A stretch of DNA of 64,000 bases from Desulfocucumis sp964643075. GTDB lineage: Bacteria; Bacillota; Desulfotomaculia; Desulfotomaculales; Desulfocucumaceae. Position 1 is the stretch's first letter. Each line of letters begins with the position of its first letter. The notes beneath the pieces were generated by a model. That model had not been told where the DNA came from. It saw nothing but the letters and a program-made list of their open reading frames with translations, and made no database searches. The position numbers were made by a program, and so were the translations under genes. Where the stretch lies: positions 29,567-93,566 of the forward strand of contig CAZXQO010000012.1 in NCBI GenBank assembly GCA_964643075.1, written 5' to 3'. Positions 41,481 through 50,269 of this stretch are shown here, in pieces.

Positions 41481-42057
41481 TTATTGATCATCTCCTCCCG
41501 AAACGGTCTGCAGCAAATATTACGGGGATGACGGCAACCATTTGCCGGTACACCCGGTTGCCTATCCCCTTTGCCTGAAAAAGGGCCGGAAGATAGGATA
41601 TATTATGCGCAGCCCGGATAAGGTGTTACTAACGGTGCTTTACCGCTTGATCACTCAGCCGGAAGAAACAACCGCCCATACAAAATTCGCCGTTGTATAG
41701 TCGAAACCTTTGGTTAAAAAGCATTTTCCTGATCCCTAACACTACGGCCATGGGGACGATTCCATCGTCTTCCCGATTAAGGTATGGGGACACACCTCCA
41801 TTTGGAGCCTGGCTTTGGGGTCGGAGGAATGTCCCCGATTCTATCGCTGCACTTCGGGGACATGGGGACATTCCTCTGACCCCCAGAGACAAACTCTAAA
41901 GAGAGGTGTGTCCCCGTACCTTATAACCGTCCCCATGGCTCCGCTAACCTTTAAATTACGCTGTAGTACTAAGAAGATTTCAGAGGAAAGGCATGTCCCA
42001 TAAGGTAACAGCGCTTATAAATGGCAACTGTTTATAAATGTTAACTTCTTTGGTAAA
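41481..42057. other. Intergenic region between murG and murC
   Basis: No credible gene in either strand. Its central 200 bp (41743-41943) is a composite inverted repeat; the remainder (41481-41742 and 41944-42057) shows no clear signals apart from short frames of unusual composition that I take as chance. Confidence 0.6.
41743..41943. repeat. Dispersed palindromic repeat, family 1, inverted pair (copies C1 and C2)
   Basis: C1 (41781-41838) reads GGTATGGGGACACACCTC ... GGAGGAATGTCCCC; C2 (41861-41921) is the same element inverted, ending GAGGTGTGTCCCCGTACC. Outer flanks GGCCATGGGGACGA (about 41746) and CCGTCCCCATGG (about 41928) are also inverted, so the whole forms a 200-bp hairpin-capable block like a MITE or REP doublet. 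Confidence 0.85.
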
Positions 42058-43197
42058 TCACTGTTTACTATCCAGAATTGCCCCCACAAAGTCAAGTATA
42101 CCGATTAGCGCCCTGGGTTTGCCCAGCGACTTGCTAGCTCCCGCCATGCCGGCCAGCTTTTCACGGTCTGCTAATAACCGGCCGGCATTGCTGAACAACA
42201 CATTTTCATCCAGTTCTCCATCCCGGATCACCACCGCGGCCCCCGCCTTTTCCAGCGCACGGGCATTGTATTCCTGATGGTTGCCGGCTGCATGGGGATA
42301 GGGAATCAATATGGCCGGCAGTCCTATAACGGTAAGTTCCGCCAGAGTCGCCGCCCCCGCCCGGCAGATAACCAGGTCACTGGCAGCCAATGCATCGGGC
42401 ATATCGTACAGATAAGGAATAACGGTAATATTCCCATTATTAGCCAGATGTATACCGCTGCTGTCCAATCCCTGCATGAAGGAATCGTGCTGGCGGGGGC
42501 CGGTGACGTGCAAAAAACGTACATCACCGCCTGGCGCCCCGAATTCCGACTTCTCCAGGCAAAGCCTTCGCAATAGTCCAGCCATGGCTTTATTTATACT
42601 ACCCGCCCCCTGGCTGCCGCCGAAAGACAGAACAAGGCGTTCTTCTCCCTTCAGACCTATCTTATCTCTGGCGACACGGCGGTCCGCCTCCAATATTTCC
42701 GGACGTACCGGAAGCCCGGTGATTTTGGTCCGGGCTCGACGGGAAAAATATTTAACTGAATCCTCAAAGGTAAGGGCAACCCCATCCGTGAACCTGGACA
42801 GAATTTTATTGGTGATTCCCGGCAGGGCATTCTGTTCGTGAATAAGGGTGGGAATACCGCAAAGCCGGGCTGCAAGAACCACCGGCCCGCATACATAGCC
42901 GCCGGTACCCACCACAGCTGCTGGTCGTATTGCCCGGATTATTTTACGGGCCTGGCCCACTCCATGGGCCGCATGCCAGACCACCAGAACATTCGCTGGT
43001 GACAGGCTGCGTTTGAAACCGGCCAGGTTAATGGCCTGGAACAAAAAGCCTTCCCTGGGCACAATGTCCCGCTCCATTCCTCTGGTACCGCCAATATAAT
43101 GAACCCTGGCGCCGTATTTTTCCTGCAGTCCCCGGGCAATGGCCAGGGCCGGGTAGATATGCCCCCCGGTTCCTCCCCCGGTAACCACAAAATCCAA
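42058..43197 (-). CDS. murG: Undecaprenyl-PP-MurNAc-pentapeptide GlcNAc transferase
   Basis: Makes lipid II on the inner membrane face. 379 residues. VTGGGTGGHIYPALAIARGL at the N-terminus, G loop IHEQNALPGITNKIL, second domain FGGSQGAGSINKAM, VICRAGAATLAELTVIGLPAILIPYPHAAGNHQ. Usual length; cytoplasmic peripheral membrane protein. Follows ftsW by 27 bp. Confidence 0.97.
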   Translation of the reverse strand: MDFVVTGGGTGGHIYPALAIARGLQEKYGARVHYIGGTRGMERDIVPREGFLFQAINLAGFKRSLSPANVLVVWHAAHGVGQARKIIRAIRPAAVVGTGGYVCGPVVLAARLCGIPTLIHEQNALPGITNKILSRFTDGVALTFEDSVKYFSRRARTKITGLPVRPEILEADRRVARDKIGLKGEERLVLSFGGSQGAGSINKAMAGLLRRLCLEKSEFGAPGGDVRFLHVTGPRQHDSFMQGLDSSGIHLANNGNITVIPYLYDMPDALAASDLVICRAGAATLAELTVIGLPAILIPYPHAAGNHQEYNARALEKAGAAVVIRDGELDENVLFSNAGRLLADREKLAGMAGASKSLGKPRALIGILDFVGAILDSKQ

Positions 43198-43224
43198 TAT
43201 GCAACACCTCTTCCCGGAGCTTCG

Positions 43225-44331
43225 TCATTTTGGAGTTATATAGCGGGAGATATTTAACAGCACCCCCACCCCCATCAGTGTGAATACCAGCGACGTCCCG
43301 CCAAAACTTACAAAGGGCAGGGTAATTCCGGTAACAGGCAGGGTACTAGTGACCACTCCTATATTAATAATGGCCTGCAGGCCGATGCCGGATACTATCC
43401 CCGCCGCCAGCAAGCTGCCGAAGGAATCCGGCGCGGTTATGGCAATTTTAAAACCCCGCCAGATGAATAATATAAAAAGCACTATTACCAGAGCTCCACC
43501 GATAAAGCCCAGTTCCTCACCGATTACGGCAAAAATAAAGTCCGTCTGCCTTTCCGGGAGGTATAAGAACTTGGAGTGACGCCCCTGCCCCAACCCGGTA
43601 CCCAGCAAGCCACCCGAGCCGATAGACATCAATGAATTTAGTATATGCCAGCCGGCCCCGGAAGGGTCTTTTTCGGGGTGTAAAAAGGCCATAAACCTCT
43701 GGTAGCGGTATTCCTCGCTAAAAATAGCCGCCATCACCGCCCCTACTCCCGCCATTCCCACTGCCATCAGGTGAAAAAACCTTGAGCCGGCCACAAACAA
43801 CATTATGAATATGGTGCCCACCAGGGTTACGGCAGTTCCCAGGTCCGGCTCCAGCAATATAAGCACACCGGCCCCTCCTGCCAATAATAAAAAGGGTAGC
43901 ACTCCCTCCATGAAATTCTGTATTTTATCTTTTTTAATGGACAGTGCATAGGCCGTAAATACGATCAGGCAAAACTTCACCAGCTCCGTGGGCTGAAAAC
44001 TATAAAATCCCAGATTGAGCCAACGCTGAGCGCCCAGCCTTGATTCCCCCAGAGGCGTCAGTACCGCCAACAGCATTACGAAAGCAGCGACAAGAAGGTA
44101 CCTGGACCACCTTTTGAATTGCCTGTAATCATATTTAACCATAAATCCCATTACAAACACGCCAATGGCGGCACTCACCAGCTGCCTCAATAGAAAATGA
44201 AAGATATTGTTGAAAGGCGGAAACATGGCATAATAACTGCTGGAACTGAAGACCATTATAATGCCTATACTGAGAAGCATCATCACAGTTATAAACAATA
44301 TGAAATCAGGTGCTTTGCCTTTGGTAGCCAT
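43225..44331 (-). CDS. SEDS glycosyltransferase FtsW/SpoVE
   Basis: 368-residue polytopic membrane protein (about ten helices) that polymerises lipid II with a class B PBP. SEDS signatures: VFSSSSYYAMFPP, QRWLNLGFYSFQPTELVKFCLIVFTA, LLEPDLGTAVTL, LPERQTDFIFAVIGEELGFIGG and the C-terminal LPVTGITLPFVSFGGTSL. It may be the vegetative FtsW or the sporulation SpoVE; next to spoVD-type PBP and murG/murD as in Bacillus spoVE, but only one copy is in view. Confidence 0.93.
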   Translation of the reverse strand: MATKGKAPDFILFITVMMLLSIGIIMVFSSSSYYAMFPPFNNIFHFLLRQLVSAAIGVFVMGFMVKYDYRQFKRWSRYLLVAAFVMLLAVLTPLGESRLGAQRWLNLGFYSFQPTELVKFCLIVFTAYALSIKKDKIQNFMEGVLPFLLLAGGAGVLILLEPDLGTAVTLVGTIFIMLFVAGSRFFHLMAVGMAGVGAVMAAIFSEEYRYQRFMAFLHPEKDPSGAGWHILNSLMSIGSGGLLGTGLGQGRHSKFLYLPERQTDFIFAVIGEELGFIGGALVIVLFILFIWRGFKIAITAPDSFGSLLAAGIVSGIGLQAIINIGVVTSTLPVTGITLPFVSFGGTSLVFTLMGVGVLLNISRYITPK

Positions 44332-44419
44332 GTTGCTCCACCCCCTAAAAAGGCGTCCGTTGATTATACAGGGTTACTTTAGCACTTTACGCTGAAAAGC
44401 TGTGCGGTGGGAAAACTGT

Positions 44420-45784
44420 TCAGCGCTTCCCGGCCAGTTCACTTACTATTTGTTTGAAATAATCTCCCCGCTCCTCATAACTGTTGAACATATCCCAACT
44501 GGCGCAGGCCGGGGATAACAGCACCACATCCCCCGGGTGGGCGGCCCGGTGGGCCAGCAGAACCGCTTCCCGGAAATCAACGGCTTGTAAAATGTTTTTT
44601 ATACCGGCCCTGCGGGCAGCATCCGTCATTTCCCCAGCGCATTCTCCCAGGACAACCACGGCCCTGGCCCTGGCGGCGGCCTTACCGGTGAAGCCGGTAA
44701 AGTCATTGCCTTTATTTCTGCCCCCGGCAATGAGCACCAGCGGCTGTTCATAGGCCTCCACGGCCTTGATACTGGCATCGGGATTTGTTCCCTTGGAATC
44801 GTTCACATATTTTACTCCGTTAATTTCAGCCACAAATTCCAGCCTGTGGGCCACACCGGTAAAATTGCCCAGGGTCCCGGCCACACTGGCAGCGGTAACA
44901 CCCATTACTGCTGCACAGACAGTGGCGGCCAGAGCGTTTTCCAGGTTGTGCCCTCCGGGAATTTGCAGCCTGTCCGCTGGAAAAACCACAGTTTCGCAGC
45001 TATTACCACGAAAAACAATCTGCCCGTCCCTGACAAACGCCCCCTCTTCTAAAATATGCCTTCGGCTGAAAAATATGACTTTACCTTTGGTTAAACCAGC
45101 CATATTACGGGTTGCCGGATCGTCATAATTCAGCACTGTAAAATCACCACTGCCCTGATTGGCAAAAATTAGCGCCTTGGCCCGGGAGTAGCCTTCCATA
45201 CCACCGTGCCTGTCCAGATGATCAGGGGTGATGTTGAGCACAGCAGCAACCCGGGGGCGGAAATGCCGTACCGTCTCCAGCTGAAAACTGGAAACCTCGG
45301 CCACGATCATATCCCCAGGGCCGTATTTTTCCACCTGGTCCACCAGAGGCAGGCCTATATTGCCCGCCACCAGTGTTTTATAGCCGGCGTCCTTAAATAT
45401 TTCGCCAACCAAGGTGGTGGTGGTGGTTTTACCGTTTGTGCCGGTTATAGCCAACATCGGTGCAGAGGTATAGGCGCAGGCAATTTCCAGTTCTCCCAGC
45501 ACCGGAATCCCCCGTTCCATGGCTGAGGCCACGGGTGGTACGGTGGGAGGCACGCCGGGACTTACCACCAGAAAGTCGAAGGTGCTTTGCTCTACTTCCG
45601 GGTATCCACCCAGAGCCAGTACCACCCCGGAGTTTTCCAGGACATCAAGGGAACCCTGGAAATATTCGCGCCTTTTGTTGTCGGTTAGGGTTACCAGGGC
45701 TCCTTTCCGCTTTAGAAAAGCAGCCACCGCCATGCCGGTTTTTCCGGCACCAACCACAAGCACCCTTTTGTTCTGTATTTCCAC
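44420..45784 (-). CDS. murD: UDP-N-acetylmuramoyl-L-alanine-D-glutamate ligase
   Basis: Adds D-Glu. 454 residues, cytoplasmic. VVGAGKTGMAVAAFLKRKGA, VVSPGVPPTVPPV, ATP loop GTNGKTTTTTLVGEI, NITPDHLDRHGGMEGY, HRLEFVAEINGVKYVNDSKGTNPDASIKA and the C-terminal LLSPACASWDMF. Length and motifs normal. Confidence 0.98.
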   Translation of the reverse strand: MEIQNKRVLVVGAGKTGMAVAAFLKRKGALVTLTDNKRREYFQGSLDVLENSGVVLALGGYPEVEQSTFDFLVVSPGVPPTVPPVASAMERGIPVLGELEIACAYTSAPMLAITGTNGKTTTTTLVGEIFKDAGYKTLVAGNIGLPLVDQVEKYGPGDMIVAEVSSFQLETVRHFRPRVAAVLNITPDHLDRHGGMEGYSRAKALIFANQGSGDFTVLNYDDPATRNMAGLTKGKVIFFSRRHILEEGAFVRDGQIVFRGNSCETVVFPADRLQIPGGHNLENALAATVCAAVMGVTAASVAGTLGNFTGVAHRLEFVAEINGVKYVNDSKGTNPDASIKAVEAYEQPLVLIAGGRNKGNDFTGFTGKAAARARAVVVLGECAGEMTDAARRAGIKNILQAVDFREAVLLAHRAAHPGDVVLLSPACASWDMFNSYEERGDYFKQIVSELAGKR

Positions 45785-45823
45785 TGTTCTATATACGCCT
45801 CCCGGGATATATACCGTTTGTAA

Positions 45824-45877
45824 CTACTCAGGAGTCAGAATGAAAAAACCGGCGAAAACGCATGAGAAAACGGTTTA
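45824..45877 (+). repeat. Dispersed inverted-repeat element, family 2, copy 2 (partial)
   Basis: Shares TACTCAGGAGTCAG and GCATGAGAAAACGGTTTA exactly with the copy at 16.6 kb, with a short internal insertion. Its right end supplies the stop codon of mraY. Confidence 0.75.
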
Positions 45878-46867
45878 ACCAAGACGGTACATCGCAGCGA
45901 TGCCAAGCACCGCAAAAACCATGGTCAATGCACTGAAAGTCAGCACAATGCGGTTCTCGCTCCAGTTACCCAGTTCAAAATGGTGGTGCAGCGGGGCCAT
46001 GCGAAAAACCCTGCGGTGAAATAACTGAAAGGAACACACCTGGATTATTACGGACAGCGTCTCAGCTACGTAAATACCCCCTATAATAAATAGAAAAACT
46101 TCACTGCGGGTAATAATTGCCGCTGCCCCCAGGGCGCCGCCCAAGGCCAGTGAGCCCGTATCGCCCATGAAAACCCGGGCGGGATAGCGGTTGTACAGCA
46201 AAAAGCCGGCACAGCCGCCGGAAACAGCCGCCATAAGCACTGCCACACCTGTCTGCCCGGTGATCAGGGCAATGAGTAAAAAGGCCAGGGCAACTATGAC
46301 GGTAACCCCGGAGGCAAGCCCGTCCAGCCCGTCGGTCAGGTTAACCGCATTGGTGCTGCTGAGCATAACCACTACCGCAAAAACCATGAAACCCCAGAAA
46401 CCCAATTCCAGGGTAACCCCTCCCGGGGTAAACAGTCCGCTGAAGGGCAACACCACATCGGTGCCCCGTCCCAGTGTTGACACAGACAGTACGGCCAGCA
46501 GCAGGCTAATGATGATCTCCCCGGACAGCTTCTCCCTGGCCCTTAGCCCCAGCGGCCTTTTCAGGGCAATCTTGATAAAATCATCCAGAAAGCCAATAAG
46601 TCCGTAACCAAGGGTTGCGACCAGCACCAATAGACCGTCCGGGTGATGATAAGAAAATACCGCCCCGGCTAAAGCGATGCCAGCTAAAAAAATAATGCCG
46701 CCCATGGTAGGGGTTCCGGTTTTGGCGAGATGCCGGGCCGGACCGTCATCCCGCACGTTTTGTCCAAATTTAAATCTTTTCAGCACGGGAATCACCACAG
46801 GGCCCAGGAGGGCCGATACGGCAAAGGAAAGCGCCGCGGATTCCCAATAAATTTTCATATCTGCCAT
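45875..46867 (-). CDS. mraY: Phospho-N-acetylmuramoyl-pentapeptide transferase
   Basis: Transfers phospho-MurNAc-pentapeptide to undecaprenyl phosphate, making lipid I. 330 residues, ten transmembrane helices. DDGPARHLAKTGTPTMGGIIF, FLDDFIKI (with the Asp motif), SSTNAVNLTDGLDGLASGV, MGDTGSLALGGALG, and HHHFELGNWSENRIV. The stop codon is provided by a dispersed repeat immediately downstream; the C-terminus still looks complete. Confidence 0.98.
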   Translation of the reverse strand: MADMKIYWESAALSFAVSALLGPVVIPVLKRFKFGQNVRDDGPARHLAKTGTPTMGGIIFLAGIALAGAVFSYHHPDGLLVLVATLGYGLIGFLDDFIKIALKRPLGLRAREKLSGEIIISLLLAVLSVSTLGRGTDVVLPFSGLFTPGGVTLELGFWGFMVFAVVVMLSSTNAVNLTDGLDGLASGVTVIVALAFLLIALITGQTGVAVLMAAVSGGCAGFLLYNRYPARVFMGDTGSLALGGALGAAAIITRSEVFLFIIGGIYVAETLSVIIQVCSFQLFHRRVFRMAPLHHHFELGNWSENRIVLTFSALTMVFAVLGIAAMYRLG

Positions 46868-46974
46868 AACTGCCCGTAACTTACCGGTCCCCCCGTTTCG
46901 TTATGTAGAAATATACGCCCCCACAGAATATGACTCCTGCGGGCAAAGGTTTCCAGTGAAATGAAAAAATATGC

Positions 46975-48351
46975 TCACTCTGCCGTTAAACCCTTTACGA
47001 TCTCCTCCATATGCATGGAGCGGGAGCCCTTGACCAGTACCACATCCCCGGGCTGCAGCAGCTCTTTTAACATCTTTAGCGCCCCATCAACGGAAATAAA
47101 ATGCACGGCTCTCTCTTTAGAAAGCCCGGCATCCCGGGACCCCTCGCAAATAAATTTAGACAGGTTGCCCACGGTAACCAGGTAATCTACACCCTCTTCG
47201 GCAGCCACTTCGCCCACTTCACGGTGCGCCGCCGTGGCCCTTGCACCCAATTCCAGCATGTCAGCCAGAACCGCCACTTTACGCCCCCCTCCAGCCACTT
47301 CACCCAGCACCTGCAGGGCCGCCCTGGTGGAATAAGGGTTAGCATTGTAGGTATCGTTGATAATTTTAATACCACCCGCATCAAGTATCTCCAGGCGCAT
47401 GGACGAGAGAGCTGCCGAATGTAGTCCCCGGGCTATGCCGGCTGTGCTTACTCCCATTTCCAATCCCACCGCAACAGCTGCCAGCGAGTTGATAACATTA
47501 TGCCTGCCGGGCAGGGGTACAAACAGCTCTATCTCCCCCTTCGGAGTAACCGCTACAAAACGGTTGCCGCCATCTTCGGGCCTGATTTCCCGGGGATACA
47601 GGTCCATATCCTCTCCTTCGCCGAAAAACAACACCCTGCACCGGCACCTTGCAGCCTGTTCCCTGATCAGTGGGCTGTTCCCGTGTAGCACCGCAAACCC
47701 ATCAGAGGGGATATGCTCCAGCAGCTCACCCTTGGCCCAGGCTATATTTTCCACGCTGCCAAGCCGCTCCAGGTGCGTCTCACCGATATTGGTGACGACC
47801 CCGGCAGAGGGAAGAGCCATGCCGCATAAAAAATCAATTTCTCCCAACCCCCGCATGGCCATTTCCACCACTGCCGCCCGGTATTCCCCGTTTAGCTGAA
47901 GGAGGGTGAGCGGCAGACCTATTTCATTGTTATAATTACCTTCGGTTTTCAATGTTTTATATGCAGATGTCAGCACTGCAAAAATTAAATCCTTGGTGCT
48001 GGTCTTGCCGGTACTTCCGGTAATACCGATGATCGGAATACCGGCTAACTTGCGGTTGTGCCGGGCCAGATCCTGCAAACCCGCCAGACTGTCCCGCACC
48101 AGCAGCAGAGGAAAACCCTCCGGGATTACCGGCGGTTCCTCTTCCACAACCGCCCCGGCGGCCCCAGCCGCCGCTGCAGCCGCTACGAATTTATGACCGT
48201 CAAAATTGTCGCCCCGCAGAGCAAAGAAAAGTTCTCCCTCTTTGATCTTTCTTGAATCAGTGGAAACGGAAGAAATAATCGTTTTTTCCCCGCCACCCTT
48301 TAACTCAGTTCCGATAATGCCGGCAATTTCCCCAAGGGAAAGGGGAAACAT
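46975..48351 (-). CDS. murF: UDP-MurNAc-tripeptide-D-Ala-D-Ala ligase
   Basis: Completes the pentapeptide. 458 residues from the ATG at 48351, which follows GGGGGTGG; the frame opens six codons earlier. FPLSLGEIAGIIGTEL, DSRKIKEGELFFALRGDNFDGH, ATP loop GSTGKTSTKDLIFAVL, NIGETHLERLGS, NDTYNANPYSTRAALQVL. Follows murE, with repeat DNA in the gap. Cytoplasmic. Confidence 0.97.
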   Translation of the reverse strand: MFPLSLGEIAGIIGTELKGGGEKTIISSVSTDSRKIKEGELFFALRGDNFDGHKFVAAAAAAGAAGAVVEEEPPVIPEGFPLLLVRDSLAGLQDLARHNRKLAGIPIIGITGSTGKTSTKDLIFAVLTSAYKTLKTEGNYNNEIGLPLTLLQLNGEYRAAVVEMAMRGLGEIDFLCGMALPSAGVVTNIGETHLERLGSVENIAWAKGELLEHIPSDGFAVLHGNSPLIREQAARCRCRVLFFGEGEDMDLYPREIRPEDGGNRFVAVTPKGEIELFVPLPGRHNVINSLAAVAVGLEMGVSTAGIARGLHSAALSSMRLEILDAGGIKIINDTYNANPYSTRAALQVLGEVAGGGRKVAVLADMLELGARATAAHREVGEVAAEEGVDYLVTVGNLSKFICEGSRDAGLSKERAVHFISVDGALKMLKELLQPGDVVLVKGSRSMHMEEIVKGLTAE

Positions 48352-48370
48352 AAAGCCACCCCCCTTCATC

Positions 48371-48450
48371 CAGTATTCAGAATTCAGGAGTCAGAATTCA
48401 GAATATTTCAAGACAATAAACGTTCTCTGATTCTGACTCCTACCCTGAAA
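48371..48450 (-). repeat. Dispersed inverted-repeat element, family 2, copy 3
   Basis: Read on the minus strand: GGAGTCAGAATCAGAGAACG, TTTATTGTCTTGAAATATTC, TGAATTCTGACTCC. The ends GGAGTCAGAAT and ATTCTGACTCC are perfect 11-bp inverted repeats. It ends about 20 bp before the murF start. Confidence 0.85.
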
Positions 48451-48560
48451 ATGCCTATTTTCATTCATATGATAGTGCCACTTGCGGCATGGATAACGGT
48501 CCTGAAAATAAAACTTTCATCGTCTGCTGGTACCTCTTGAGCAGCATGAATGTTTATTCA

Positions 48561-48656
48561 GGTATTCAGAACTCAGAATATTTCAAGACGAAAAACCGTT
48601 CTCTCATTCTGACTCCTGACTACTGAATTCTGAATTCTGACTTCTGACTTCTGATT
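48561..48656 (-). repeat. Dispersed inverted-repeat element, family 2, copy 4, within the murE 3' end
   Basis: Minus-strand GGAGTCAGAATGAGAGAACG and TTGAAATATTCTGAGTTCTG match the other copies. It is preceded by short repeats of the type TCAGAATTC / TCAGAAGTC that encode the last residues of MurE. Confidence 0.85.
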
Positions 48657-50125
48657 TCCTCCAGGCAGTGAGCCGCCTCTTCCCGGTCATCAAAATGATG
48701 TTTTTGCTCACCAATGATCTGGTAATCCTCATGCCCCTTACCGGCTATCACCACCACGTCCCCCGCCTCCGCAGCAAAAATAGCTTCTCTGATGGCCCTG
48801 CGGCGGTCCGGTTCGATGGTGCAGACAACGGCTGGAGAAACATTGCGGATGCCCTCCCTGATATCATCAATTATCTTCAGGGGATCCTCTGTACGGGGAT
48901 TGTCCGAGGTAACAATGACCCGGTCACTCAAATGTACCGCTAGCTCCCCCATCATTGGCCGTTTGGCACGGTCCCTGTCGCCGCCGCAGCCGAAAACAGT
49001 GATTAGCCTGCCCCGGGTTATGTCCCTGGCGGTTTTCAATATGTTTTCCAGGCCGTCCGGAGTGTGGGCGTAATCCACAATTACCGCAAAATCCTGACCC
49101 CTCTCCACCGCCTCAAAACGCCCGGCCACGCCGGCTACACCCTCAAGGGATTGTTTCACCATGTCCGGCGGAAACCCCCGGGCCACACCCACCGTGAAGG
49201 CGGCCAGAGCATTATAAACATTAAACATACCTGTCAGTTTTAAATTTAGTCTGATTTGCCCCCCGGTGCCGCTGGCGGTAAAGGAAACGCCCCGGGCTGA
49301 TATCTCTATGTTTTCGGCCCTGACATCGCCCCGATTATGCACTGCATAGGTGTAAACCGGAACTCTGGTGACCGCAATAATTTTTTCCGCTGCGGGATCA
49401 TCAGCATTAACCACGGCAAACCTTCCGCCTCTTTGGCCTCCCGGCTCCAGCCCGGAAAACAGGGCCGCCTTGGCATTCAGGTAATCATCCATGTCCCGGT
49501 GAAAATCCAGATGATCCCTGGAAAGATTGGTAAACACGGCAATATCAAAATCACAGCCGGCCACCCGGTCCAGTGCCAGGGCATGGGAGCTTACTTCCAT
49601 AATGGCAGTGTCAACGTTTTCAGCCGCCATTTCCCCAAGCAGCCCCTGTAAATCGGCTGATTCCGGGGTAGTGTGGCTCACCGGCAAAACCTTTTCGCCT
49701 ATATAATTGGCAATGGTTCCTATCAGGCCGGTCTTTTTTGCCGCCCCGCGGTAAATCGCCTCAATAAGACTGGCAGTGGTTGTCTTTCCATTGGTTCCGG
49801 TTACCCCGATCATTTCGAGTTTTTGCGAAGGATGGCCGTAAAATACCGCAGATAACAGCGCTAGTGCCCGCCTGGTATGGTCAGCCCGGATAACGGCTAT
49901 CCCCTCCGATACTGTTACCTTCTTCTCCAGGACCACGGCTACAGCGCCGGCCTTAACCGCCTGGTCCACAAAGTGATGGCCATCCGTTCTAAAGCCCTCT
50001 AGCGCCACAAAAACGAAACCGGGCCTTACCTTCCGGGAATCATAGGCTATGCCCCGTATTTCCGGGTCCATGTTACCCTCTATCCTCATTAATCCTATTC
50101 TTTTAATCAGGGTACTTAAGAGCAA
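48620..50125 (-). CDS. murE: UDP-MurNAc-L-Ala-D-Glu-meso-diaminopimelate ligase
   Basis: Adds the third amino acid. About 501 residues from the TTG at 50125, which has GGGGGTG 7 nt ahead and starts the family motif LLSTLIKRI; the frame opens at 50149. GIAYDSRKVRPGFVFVAL, ATP loop GTNGKTTTASLIEAIY, HTTPESADLQ, FTNLSRDHLDFH, VDYAHTPDGLENIL. The substrate motif DNPRTEDP indicates meso-DAP. The last 12 residues (IRSQKSEFRIQ) are encoded by a dispersed repeat and look like a recent extension. Confidence 0.97.
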   Translation of the reverse strand: MLLSTLIKRIGLMRIEGNMDPEIRGIAYDSRKVRPGFVFVALEGFRTDGHHFVDQAVKAGAVAVVLEKKVTVSEGIAVIRADHTRRALALLSAVFYGHPSQKLEMIGVTGTNGKTTTASLIEAIYRGAAKKTGLIGTIANYIGEKVLPVSHTTPESADLQGLLGEMAAENVDTAIMEVSSHALALDRVAGCDFDIAVFTNLSRDHLDFHRDMDDYLNAKAALFSGLEPGGQRGGRFAVVNADDPAAEKIIAVTRVPVYTYAVHNRGDVRAENIEISARGVSFTASGTGGQIRLNLKLTGMFNVYNALAAFTVGVARGFPPDMVKQSLEGVAGVAGRFEAVERGQDFAVIVDYAHTPDGLENILKTARDITRGRLITVFGCGGDRDRAKRPMMGELAVHLSDRVIVTSDNPRTEDPLKIIDDIREGIRNVSPAVVCTIEPDRRRAIREAIFAAEAGDVVVIAGKGHEDYQIIGEQKHHFDDREEAAHCLEEIRSQKSEFRIQ

Positions 50126-50269
50126 GCAGACACACCCCCGCTCATACATTTTCTACCATATTATTTCCAGTAATCATTTGTTTAATCTGCAACCACGGCG
50201 CCGGCCCTGGCCGTCACCTGTACAATTCTCAAATAATGCCTGCGGAAGGCATCCTGCAGGCATTATATT

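Noticed and set aside
41693..42003. Short plus-strand frames between murG and murC
   Set aside because: They are translations of the repeat palindrome itself and show no protein-like composition.
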